Assembly (NCBI GenBank): GCA_030268105.1
Contig: BSDZ01000010.1
Span: forward strand, 4,254,001-4,318,000
DNA from: Volvox africanus
Taxonomy: Eukaryota; Chlorophyta; Chlorophyceae; Chlamydomonadales; Volvocaceae
Reading direction: 5' to 3'
DNA: 64,000 nucleotides
Positions 54,929 to 64,000 of this stretch are shown here, in pieces. A program made the translations under genes and the position numbers. Numbering within the stretch: the stretch's first letter is position 1; every line of letters begins with the position of its first letter. The notes under the pieces are model-generated. The model was given only the letters and a program-made list of their open reading frames with translations. It had not been told where the DNA came from and ran no database searches.

Positions 54929-55474
54929 TCATCCGTGCGCACCTGATATGTTATCCCTTTTGGATGAGGCTGGGCGCTTGTTCAGAAGCCTTCCACTGCC
55001 TCCAAGGAGGCGGCCAAGAACTTTAACATGGTACTGGTTATGTAAGCCGTACAAGCCAAGATGTTTATCTCGATCTGATAGCACGTCCCCTCTACTAGAA
55101 GTCAACCTCCAAACTGATCCAGGTTGAAATGTAAATAAGGAATTACTGGAGACGAAGTCCATGAGCTGTCCCACAGTTGAGTCCGTACTTCCAGAAAACG
55201 TCAACGTCCGTGACCCAGGTAAAACGACGAAAAGCTGAAGAGCTCGTTCATCATGATTGGACTGTGTAAATGACACCGTTGAGCAGTATCGCCCTATCGT
55301 AACGCCCAACACTGTGATGAGAACAAAAACAGAAGAACCCATGAGGATCCACACTAAATATTCTGTAACATATACATCAACTAAAACAGGGGCATACAGA
55401 GCAACGTAAGAGGCAACAGCAATACCGAAAGTAATGCCACAGAAAAAGCCTAATAAAAGGTGGGCCATGAGCAT
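54929..55474 (-). CDS. Two-span membrane protein with ubiquitin-like domain (second copy)
   Basis: 181 residues, identical in sequence to the copy at 59954-60499 as far as I can compare by eye. Confidence 0.65.
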   Translation of the reverse strand: MLMAHLLLGFFCGITFGIAVASYVALYAPVLVDVYVTEYLVWILMGSSVFVLITVLGVTIGRYCSTVSFTQSNHDERALQLFVVLPGSRTLTFSGSTDSTVGQLMDFVSSNSLFTFQPGSVWRLTSSRGDVLSDRDKHLGLYGLHNQYHVKVLGRLLGGSGRLLNKRPASSKRDNISGAHG

Positions 55475-56259
55475 GTAATAATATACAGTAAAGTAGCAGG
55501 ATCAGACTGTTTTTCCTTACAGAACTGATATCTGACAAAGGGGAACGACTCCTCCATTGTATGGAGTGGTACAGGCAGTACTCATGCATGTGGAGTACGA
55601 GATATTAAAGTGGAACGTGCATGTCCGCGTAATTTACACTTGAAGTAAATTTTCAATAACGAATGATAGACTTGAATAGTAAATTACATGCATACGCACA
55701 GGAAGCTCCTTATACATGCATGTACGTGAAATACTGGGATACAGCCTCATCATCATACTTCCAGGAGCTTGCTAATAAGAAACTTGATTAGCATTCCTTA
55801 AAAATAATTTATGACGTTTCTCATGAACTCGTTGACTAGCTTTTACGACAACCAACCGTTACATGCCGCAAATAGCTAGCCGCATGCGAAGAGCTAAACA
55901 GATTTTTTATGTAGGACGACGGCAATCATCAATATTATTGTAAAATAACATTCTTTATTGCTGCTGCACCTTGTATATATGTTAAGATTTAAAGGCTAGT
56001 GCACAGCATAACTTTTATAGCAGTTGCTCTTGCTTGCTTCACGGGTGGCATTAAATGTACATATAAAGGATGTTGTAAAGCAGGGTGACGAAACATTGTT
56101 GCTTACATGGGATTGATTGGCAGCCGCACAACCCTGGACGGAGTACCAAAGCACTTCTCTTCACTTTTTAGTAGTACGTAGGGCCCATGCCTCATGTCTG
56201 CAGCTGTATGTATCCTGCTGAAGGAGCAAGTTATTTGCAATAGTACAACCTTTTAATGA
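55475..56259. promoter_or_regulatory. Divergent intergenic spacer (second unit)
   Basis: AT-rich, non-coding, between the minus UBL frame and the plus gene ATG. Several ATGCAT/GCATGC motifs and TATATA stretches. Inferred to hold both promoters from position only. Confidence 0.4.
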
Positions 56260-58754
56260 ATGGAGACACATTCACCAGTTGTTTGTAAACTGCTGGTCTG
56301 CTGTCCTAATGAAGAAAAGAGGCGTATTGATACTGAGATAAATCTGTCAGTGGTAGATTTCGAGCAGCTCCTTACTGATGCAGCTGGCGCAAAATCAATC
56401 AGTGAAGTTTCAGTTCAGGTTTTAGACTCGGAGGATGAGGATGGCAAGCTTGTGGCCCAGCAGGTGGCACCTGTGCAGCTGCTTAGCCGCTGCACTCGGT
56501 GGCTGAAGAAGGAAATTAGCGCGCCTTTCAAGGGGAAGGCTTGGAACCAGGCTCAGAAGAAACTAACTATCCACGTATCCCTAAAACAGCCATCTGTTCA
56601 ATTGGTATCCCCTGAAGTAAGCAGAATCAGTATACGAAAGGATCATGATCGTGGTGAGCCATTAAAGTGGAGCAGGTCATATGAGCAGGCCGCCATCAAC
56701 AAAGCCGTCCGCGACAACGTGCCGTACAACCTCGACAGCAGCCTGAAGAATCCACGGGTCCTCATTGCGAAGGATATTCAACGTGAGCCGCATCTGCAGC
56801 CCGTTTGGGATAAGTGCTTTGCTGCTGGCTTTGCACAAGTGGCTGACTTACAGCCAAGAGTTACGGTCGACTGCTTCAAGAAGAAATGGCAAAAGTACGT
56901 TCATGTTTATTTTCCTAATGTCATGCTTCTAGTGATTATCTTGTTTGTGGTAATCATACATGCCATCCATATCACTAGCTTACTTTCAGTGGGGACAGAC
57001 AACAATAGAATGAAGCATGCACAGCATCATAAGTAAGCACTTTCATTCGGTGCATCCCATGTACTTTGTAGATACGCAACGGATTACAATGCCCAACGTG
57101 CAAGGGAAGAAAAGGTGAAGGCCACCCACAAGGAGGAACTTGCCTGCAAGCCAGGTTTGTGAGCTCCTATCCTACTGCTACTGTCATCCATATACTTGTT
57201 TTACAACATTTTTTGATCAGGTTGATTGATAAAAAAATTCCTTTCTATGTATTTTGAAAAATGGAATTTGGGGTAAACGTGGGCCAAAGATTTGTTTTAC
57301 GACAGAGGACATGCACGCCGCTTACACTATGTACTGGATTACGAAAATTTTTGACAATGATGTGTATTATGGCATCTGGCGTTGATGTTTGTCTTCGCAT
57401 TATTTTTATGTAGAGGACCTTGAGAAGAAGCCATGGAAGAAGCTATGGAACAAGGAGTCTCGGGCAGCCTGGAGGAGCTTCAAGTACGCTCAGCCAGATA
57501 ACCCAGATGCGGGTCCCAGTGAGCGCCGCATTGCGATGGAGGATTTGAATGTGATAGATCGGCAGCAGGAGCTTATTAATGCACTTGTGCAGCGGAAGCA
57601 GATTGAAAGCAGTAAGACATCCTTCACCGTACCAGCCACTCCAGTGCCGGTTGGAGCTGGTGGAACAGCTCAGCATACACCAGGCCTTGGTGCACTGGAG
57701 TTGCCAAAAGGCACTACGGTAAGATGTGATTATGCATGTGTTTACTTTTATTATTGCTGCTGCTTCGCCACCCTAATAGTACGTACTTCTTAGTATGTTT
57801 GCAGAAAGTACGTCACAGTTCATGCATAACATTTGTTTCTTATTTTAGCTAGTTAAACAATAACAATTTTTTCATGCCTTTATTTCCTCATTTACGAAAT
57901 GCTTAATTGCTACCAAACCGCAGAAAAGCGGCCAAAATGACGAGCCGCCAGGAACTCAGGATGGGCGCACTAGCCAACGCCAAAAGCAGCCCGCACATGG
58001 TGAAGATGCATTGATGATGGTGCTGGCTGCCAATGCAGCTCGCATACATCAGAAGGAGAAGGAGATCAAGGCCGCTAGACGCCGACAGGTTAGTCCAAAT
58101 AATAGTGGTAAAGAGAGTGGATGAAGGGGTGTGCAAATTTCCAGGCGCGCTTAGCAAGGTTATTGCAGGATGGGTGATGTACATTACTGATTGCATCTAC
58201 AGGGAGGGATGTACAGGTCATTAATGTCCTTTAACCTGTTTTCTCCATTTTGTCTTTTATGTAATTGTTCCTATATTCCTCAAACATACTTCCTTTTCAT
58301 GTAGGCAAAGAGTTCAGAGCCCTCTAAGGCAAGGAACTCCAGCAGGAATGCTACAAACTCAAGCAAGGCAGCAGCGAAAAAGGTACAGCCCATTCATCCT
58401 GTCTTCCCGTTTTAGTGAGTTGTAATTTTATGTTTCGTTCTAGTCTTTTAATTTGCTGCGTGCTTTGTGGTTTGATGTGGTATATGTCGATTTATTTTTC
58501 TCTTTTTTAACAAAAAAATGTAAGCTTATCATTTCTAAAATCATATATGTATGTTAATGGTGGGCCTTGAAGGTAACGAACAATGACGATGTGTGGCCAT
58601 CCACGAAAGTGAGACGGACAAGCACGGGCATCAAAAGAAAGGTACATTATATTGAGGCCCATAGGTCTGGTATTCCAAGCATCTTTCGGAGGACATAAAG
58701 ACTGGGTGGAACATGGTTACCAGGAGGTTAGCAGATATCCCTCAAGAACCGTAG
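56260..58754 (+). CDS. Array plus gene, Myb/SANT-like, 7 exons (second unit)
   Basis: Proposed exons: 56260-56894, 57072-57154, 57414-57718, 57924-58088, 58305-58382, 58573-58641, 58680-58754. All use GT...AG and keep frame, giving about 469 residues. The last intron would be only 38 bp, so the protein may instead end shortly after exon 6 (GIKRKGTLY then TGA). See the better described copy at 61285. One substitution here changes NVTDRQ to NVIDRQ. Confidence 0.65.
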
Positions 58755-59021
58755 CTGTCGATCTGCAACCACATCTCAAACACGTCCAGCCATCTTTTCT
58801 TTCAGCCAGGCATATCCAAACTGACCCACGGTTATTCTTGCCTCTGCATGCATTCAATATGCATGTACATGCAGGAGAACAATCTTATTTTCTTCCAAAG
58901 GCATGCATCCGTCAAACAAGGCAAGATGTTTAATAATGCCCTACAATAGGCCTCAACACTTCTCTTACCTTGGCACACTACAACGCCATCACCATTATTC
59001 ACAGTGACCCTCCACAGAGGG

Positions 59022-59642
59022 TCATCCAAACGTTATTTGTACGCTTGAACAGTGCTTCCTGAGGCAAGAAGCTCGGCTGGGTTTGAAGGGTTCCAGCAGC
59101 TGTAACTGCCCATGATCCATGGCCCCTAACTGTGAAAGTACACCAAGTTCTGCTGCATCGGGTTCATCATCCTCAGATTCAGGATAACTATGTTGGCATA
59201 AGTTATCCAGGATTGCTGATATATATTCTAGAGTTTGCCGGTGATTAGGATTGGCAGGATCAAGATCATCCATAACGTGAATGAGAGCAGAAACAAGTGA
59301 GGAGGGCAGAGCTGTTTCTTCCTGAACCTGCGAATGTCCACTGCTATCCCCTGACAACACCTCTGATGTATGCCCTGAACTGTCCTTGCTGCTACTGCTG
59401 TGGTCTTCATTATGATCATCAGAGGTGTTGAAGTCATTCTCATTGTCCATGTTTAAGTTGGTATCCTCTGGGAAAGAAAGTCTGCATCTCTTCATGTGCC
59501 CATAAAGCTGCGACCGTGTCCTTCCAGTAAATGGGCATTGAGTACATGCATAAACCTCCTGACCAAGAGGGTCCTGACAACGACTGAACTTGTGCTTTTG
59601 CAGCCATGCATCTGTGAATTTTGCAGCACAGTAATATTGCAT
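59022..59642 (-). CDS. CCHC zinc-finger protein of the array unit (third copy)
   Basis: 206 residues as an unspliced frame. Finger residues Cys33, Cys36, His49, Cys53 (CTQCPFTGRTRSQLYGHMKRC), followed by an acidic Asp/Ser-rich stretch and a conserved-looking SALIHVMDDLDP...ILDNL helix region. A splice from the upstream UBL frame (donor CAG|GTGCGC at 59967, acceptor TTCACAG at 59612) would keep frame and give a 373-residue fusion; the donor is not a strong consensus. A further short open stretch at 59005-58945 (LDDPLWRVTVNNGDG) ending in GGTAAGAG may be another exon. Function unknown. Confidence 0.55.
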   Translation of the reverse strand: MQYYCAAKFTDAWLQKHKFSRCQDPLGQEVYACTQCPFTGRTRSQLYGHMKRCRLSFPEDTNLNMDNENDFNTSDDHNEDHSSSSKDSSGHTSEVLSGDSSGHSQVQEETALPSSLVSALIHVMDDLDPANPNHRQTLEYISAILDNLCQHSYPESEDDEPDAAELGVLSQLGAMDHGQLQLLEPFKPSRASCLRKHCSSVQITFG

Positions 59643-59953
59643 TCATTTAATCATGCTGTCATGCAAGTAAGGAGATACGTAGATGTAGCTTGCATGCCAA
59701 TTTGGCGTGAGGGATATTTTAATTTTTTCCGTGCATACATGCATGGCCACGGTGGATGGCAATTGGAAGGGTTTCATTGGACCCATCCAAACAAACCACA
59801 GTGCCTGGCTCATCACACCAAAGCCCGGGCTAGTATGAATAACTGTACTTTGATTTAAAATTATTGACAGCATGAGTGGGTGGCTGGTACGAGATGAGTG
59901 CACAATGAATGTTCCAAATAAATATATCCCTTAAAAACCTATATGAACATAAG

Positions 59954-60499
59954 TCATCCGTGCGCACCTGATATGTTATCCCTTTTGGATGAGGCTGGGC
60001 GCTTGTTCAGAAGCCTTCCACTGCCTCCAAGGAGGCGGCCAAGAACTTTAACATGGTACTGGTTATGTAAGCCGTACAAGCCAAGATGTTTATCTCGATC
60101 TGATAGCACGTCCCCTCTACTAGAAGTCAACCTCCAAACTGATCCAGGTTGAAATGTAAATAAGGAATTACTGGAGACGAAGTCCATGAGCTGTCCCACA
60201 GTTGAGTCCGTACTTCCAGAAAACGTCAACGTCCGTGACCCAGGTAAAACGACGAAAAGCTGAAGAGCTCGTTCATCATGATTGGACTGTGTAAATGACA
60301 CCGTTGAGCAGTATCGCCCTATCGTAACGCCCAACACTGTGATGAGAACAAAAACAGAAGAACCCATGAGGATCCACACTAAATATTCTGTAACATATAC
60401 ATCAACTAAAACAGGGGCATACAGAGCAACGTAAGAGGCAACAGCAATACCGAAAGTAATGCCACAGAAAAAGCCTAATAAAAGGTGGGCCATGAGCAT
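59954..60499 (-). CDS. Two-span membrane protein with ubiquitin-like domain ending Gly-Gly (third copy)
   Basis: 181 residues. Two hydrophobic segments (about 4-32 and 39-61) put the N terminus in a membrane. Residues 79-159 align by eye with ubiquitin: strand LQLFVVLP, hairpin RTLTFSG, a DSTVGQLMDFV helix, WRLTSSRGDVLSD (compare the ubiquitin LEDGRTLSDYN turn), then YHVKVLGRLLGG, ending like ubiquitin's RLRGG, followed by about 20 basic residues. No lysine equivalent to Lys48 is obvious. The Gly-Gly is internal, so a protease would have to expose it for conjugation. It could equally be a non-conjugating UBL. The frame may continue by splicing into the zinc-finger frame. Confidence 0.65.
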   Translation of the reverse strand: MLMAHLLLGFFCGITFGIAVASYVALYAPVLVDVYVTEYLVWILMGSSVFVLITVLGVTIGRYCSTVSFTQSNHDERALQLFVVLPGSRTLTFSGSTDSTVGQLMDFVSSNSLFTFQPGSVWRLTSSRGDVLSDRDKHLGLYGLHNQYHVKVLGRLLGGSGRLLNKRPASSKRDNISGAHG

Positions 60500-61284
60500 G
60501 TAATAATATACAGTAAAGTAGCAGGATCAGACTGTTTTTCCTTACAGAACTGATATCTGACAAAGGGGAACGACTCCTCCATTGTATGGAGTGGTACAGG
60601 CAGTACTCATGCATGTGGAGTACGAGATATTAAAGTGGAACGTGCATGTCCGCGTAATTTACACTTGAAGTAAATTTTCAATAACGAATGATAGACTTGA
60701 ATAGTAAATTACATGCATACGCACAGGAAGCTCCTTATACATGCATGTACGTGAAATACTGGGATACAGCCTCATCATCATACTTCCAGGAGCTTGCTAA
60801 TAAGAAACTTGATTAGCATTCCTTAAAAATAATTTATGACGTTTCTCATGAACTCGTTGACTAGCTTTTACGACAACCAACCGTTACATGCCGCAAATAG
60901 CTAGCCGCATGCGAAGAGCTAAACAGATTTTTTATGTAGGACGACGGCAATCATCAATATTATTGTAAAATAACATTCTTTATTGCTGCTGCACCTTGTA
61001 TATATGTTAAGATTTAAAGGCTAGTGCACAGCATAACTTTTATAGCAGTTGCTCTTGCTTGCTTCACGAGTGGCATTAAATGTACATATAAAGGATGTTG
61101 TAAAGCAGGGTGACAAAACATTGTTGCTTACATGGGATTGATTGGCAGCCGCACAACCCTGGACGGAGTACCAAAGCACTTCTCTTCACTTTTTAGTAGT
61201 ACGTAGGGCCCATGCCTCATGTCTGCAGCTGTATGTATCCTGCTGAAGGAGCAAGTTATTTGCAATAGTACAACCTTTTAATGA
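60500..61284. promoter_or_regulatory. Divergent intergenic spacer (third unit)
   Basis: Same as 55475-56259 with a few substitutions (for example 61068 G to A). No coding seen. Confidence 0.4.
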
Positions 61285-63779
61285 ATGGAGACACATTCAC
61301 CAGTTGTTTGTAAACTGCTGGTCTGCTGTCCTAATGAAGAAAAGAGGCGTATTGATACTGAGATAAATCTGTCAGTGGTAGATTTCGAGCAGCTCCTTAC
61401 TGATGCAGCTGGCGCAAAATCAATCAGTGAAGTTTCAGTTCAGGTTTTAGACTCGGAGGATGAGGATGGCAAGCTTGTGGCCCAGCAGGTGGCACCTGTG
61501 CAGCTGCTTAGCCGCTGCACTCGGTGGCTGAAGAAGGAAATTAGCGCGCCTTTCAAGGGGAAGGCTTGGAACCAGGCTCAGAAGAAACTAACTATCCACG
61601 TATCCCTAAAACAGCCATCTGTTCAATTGGTATCCCCTGAAGTAAGCAGAATCAGTATACGAAAGGATCATGATCGTGGTGAGCCATTAAAGTGGAGCAG
61701 GTCATATGAGCAGGCCGCCATCAACAAAGCCGTCCGCGACAACGTGCCGTACAACCTCGACAGCAGCCTGAAGAATCCACGGGTCCTCATTGCGAAGGAT
61801 ATTCAACGTGAGCCGCATCTGCAGCCCGTTTGGGATAAGTGCTTTGCTGCTGGCTTTGCACAAGTGGCTGACTTACAGCCAAGAGTTACGGTCGACTGCT
61901 TCAAGAAGAAATGGCAAAAGTACGTACATGTTTATTTTCCTAATGTCATGCTTCTAGTGATTATCTTGTTTGTGGTAATCATACATGCCATCCATATCAC
62001 TAGCTTACTTTCAGTGGGGACAGACAACAATAGAATGAAGCATGCACAGCATCATAAGTAAGCACTTTCATTCGGTGCATCCCATGTACTTTGTAGATAC
62101 GCAACGGATTACAATGCCCAACGTGCAAGGGAAGAAAAGGTGAAGGCCACCCACAAGGAGGAACTTGCCTGCAAGCCAGGTTTGTGAGCTCCTATCCTAC
62201 TGCTACTGTCATCCATATACTTGTTTTACAACATTTTTTGATCAGGTTGATTGATAAAAAAATTCCTTTCTATGTATTTTGAAAAATGGAATTTGGGGTA
62301 AACGTGGGCCAAAGATTTGTTTTACGACAGAGGACATGCACGCCGCTTACGCTATGTACTGGATTACGAAAATTTTTGACAATGATGTGTATTATGGCAT
62401 CTGGCGTTGATGTTTGTCTTCGCATTATTTTTATGTAGAGGACCTTGAGAAGAAGCCATGGAAGAAGCTATGGAACAAGGAGTCTCGGGCAGCCTGGAGG
62501 AGCTTCAAGTACGCTCAGCCAGATAACCCAGATGCGGGTCCCAGTGAGCGCCGCATTGCGATGGAGGATTTGAATGTGACAGATCGGCAGCAGGAGCTTA
62601 TTAATGCACTTGTGCAGCGGAAGCAGATTGAAAGCAGTAAGACATCCTTCACCGTACCAGCCACTCCAGTGCCGGTTGGAGCTGGTGGAACAGCTCAGCA
62701 TACACCAGGCCTTGGTGCACTGGAGTTGCCAAAAGGCACTACGGTAAGATGTGATTATGCATGTGTTTACTTTTATTATTGCTGCTGCTTCGCCACCCTA
62801 ATAGTACGTACTTCTTAGTATGTTTGCAGAAAGTACGTCACAGTTCATGCATAACATTTGTTTCTTATTTTAGCTAGTTAAACAATAACAATTTTTTCAT
62901 GCCTTTATTTCCTCATTTACGAAATGCTTAATTGCTACCAAACCGCAGAAAAGCGGCCAAAATGACGAGCCGCCAGGAACTCAGGATGGGCGCACTAGCC
63001 AACGCCAAAAGCAGCCCGCACATGGTGAAGATGCATTGATGATGGTGCTGGCTGCCAATGCAGCTCGCATACATCAGAAGGAGAAGGAGATCAAGGCCGC
63101 TAGACGCCGACAGGTTAGTCCAAATAATAGTGGTAAAGAGAGTGGATGAAGGGGTGTGCAAATTTCCAGGCGCGCTTAGCAAGGTTATTGCAGGATGGGT
63201 GATGTACATTACTGATTGCATCTACAGGGAGGGATGTACAGGTCATTAATGTCCTTTAACCTGTTTTCTCCATTTTGTCTTTTATGTAATTGTTCCTATA
63301 TTCCTCAAACATACTTCCTTTTCATGTAGGCAAAGAGTTCAGAGCCCTCTAAGGCAAGGAACTCCAGCAGGAATGCTACAAACTCAAGCAAGGCAGCAGC
63401 GAAAAAGGTACAGCCCATTCATCCTGTCTTCCCGTTTTAGTGAGTTGTAATTTTATGTTTCGTTCTAGTCTTTTAATTTGCTGCGTGCTTTGTGGTTTGA
63501 TGTGGTATATGTCGATTTGTTTTTCTCTTTTTTAACAAAAAAATGTAAGCTTATCATTTCTAAAATCATATATGTATGTTAATGGTGGGCCTTGAAGGTA
63601 ACGAACAATGACGATGTGTGGCCATCCACGAAAGTGAGACGGACAAGCACGGGCATCAAAAGAAAGGTACATTATATTGAGGCCCATAGGTCTGGTATTC
63701 CAAGCATCTTTCGGAGGACATAAAGACTGGGTGGAACATGGTTACCAGGAGGTTAGCAGATATCCATCAAGAACCGTAG
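61285..63779 (+). CDS. Array plus gene, Myb/SANT-like, 7 exons (third unit)
   Basis: Exons 61285-61919, 62097-62179, 62439-62743, 62949-63113, 63330-63407, 63598-63666 and (38-bp intron, doubtful) 63705-63779. Exon phases fit throughout (1,410 nt, about 469 residues). Residues about 165-235 form a Trp- and Lys-rich helical region (VLIAKDIQ...PVWDKC...VTVDCFKKKWQKYATDYN) resembling MADF/trihelix-type Myb/SANT DNA-binding domains. Exons 3-6 encode a polar, lysine-rich, coiled-coil-like tail (DRQQELINALVQRKQIE; RIHQKEKEIKAARRRQ). No transposase catalytic motif was found. It could be a host gene or the DNA-binding protein of a DNA transposon. Confidence 0.65.
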
Positions 63780-63852
63780 CTGTCGATCTGCAACCACATC
63801 TCAAACACGTCCAGCCATCTTTTCTTTCAGCCAGGCATATCCAAACTGACCC

Positions 63853-64000
63853 TGTTAAGTCTTGGACGGTGCAAACATTGGTTGCCACAACCTTGGAACT
63901 GTCCTAGAGAAGGAGCTCGGAGCTGTCCTAGAGAAGGAGCTTGGAACTGTCCTAGAGTTAAGTGGAGCCATCCGAGAGGACAACCGGGCGGAACTCTTGG
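63853..64000. other. Unknown sequence ending the array, with 24-bp repeats
   Basis: Array similarity stops after CCAAACTGACCC at 63852. New sequence starts TGTTAAGTC (an LTR-like TG start) and carries three copies of a 24-bp repeat (63892-63915, 63916-63939, 63940-63962, core ACTGTCCTAGAGAAGGAG with variants). Too short to identify. Confidence 0.5.

Larger units (their letters stand above)
34186..63852. repeat. Tandem array of a 5,025-bp unit (about 4 copies, two interrupted or partial)
   Basis: Equivalent positions recur at exactly 5,025 bp (for example gene starts 56260 and 61285; 54929 and 59954). The leftmost unit is 34186-37549 continuing at 44923-46004, split by gypsy A3. After the LINE (46005-53515) two complete units follow (53520-58545 and 58546-63570) and a partial one to 63852. 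The two complete units differ by only scattered substitutions. Each unit has a divergent pair (minus-side UBL and zinc-finger frames; plus-side multi-exon gene). The about 785-bp spacers between them (36842-37549 partial, 55475-56259, 60500-61284) show no coding and probably hold both promoters. Confidence 0.93.

Noticed and set aside
34186..63852. CRISPR-like or satellite array
   Set aside because: The period is 5,025 bp with coding genes inside; no short repeats with spacers.
63859..64000. NYN/PIN-type RNase start (VLDGANIG) at the right edge
   Set aside because: Only a few residues match, directly followed by repeat-derived sequence; likely chance.

Overview
The window is nuclear DNA of a eukaryote. 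It contains GT-AG introns, chromodomain Ty3/gypsy elements, a Ty1/copia element, a LINE and no operons. The mix of element types fits a green-lineage organism (green alga or relative), but nothing in the sequence fixes the species. Almost everything from 1 to about 34,185 is nested retrotransposon debris. From about 34,186 to the right edge lies a tandem array of a 5,025-bp unit, itself interrupted by a gypsy element and a LINE.

Left part (1-34,185). Two related gypsy (chromovirus) families are interleaved. Family A has 824-bp LTRs (TGTTGTGC...GTACAACA). Family B has 685-bp LTRs (TGTTGTAC...GATACAACA). B0 (1-1173, +) is interrupted by B1 (1174-5912, -). A truncated copia (5913-10597, +) follows, then A LTRs and the internally deleted A0 (10598-14418, +), then B2 (14419-16809, +). 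Next come a GC-rich gag-protease fragment of an unrelated retroelement (16855-20011, +), A1 (20012-26048, -), and B3 (+), which holds the complete A2 (26878-33539, -) between perfect AAACC target duplications. Two short AT-rich inserts in this debris look bacterial: a dihydrolipoamide dehydrogenase fragment (1270-1561) and the start of an IS630-type transposase (11974-12184). They suggest capture of DNA from an AT-rich, Rickettsiales-like symbiont during break repair.

Right part (34,186-64,000). Each 5,025-bp unit carries a divergent gene pair. The plus gene has about 7 exons and a Myb/SANT-like basic helical region. The minus side encodes a two-span membrane protein with a ubiquitin-like domain ending in Gly-Gly and, next to it, a CCHC zinc finger; the two may be spliced into one protein. 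Units at about 53.5-58.5 and 58.5-63.6 kb are nearly identical. The leftmost unit was hit by gypsy A3 (37,550-44,922, -) with loss of about 1.3 kb, and by a LINE with complete ORF1 and ORF2 (about 46,005-53,515, -) in an intron.

Family A shows several unusual expression signals. An in-frame UAG between gag and pol is present in 3 of 3 copies. The leader has an intron-like gap that would extend Gag at its N terminus. LTR hairpins with a TCGT loop keep pairing through wobble and compensatory changes and also occur in family B. No rRNA, tRNA or CRISPR was seen.
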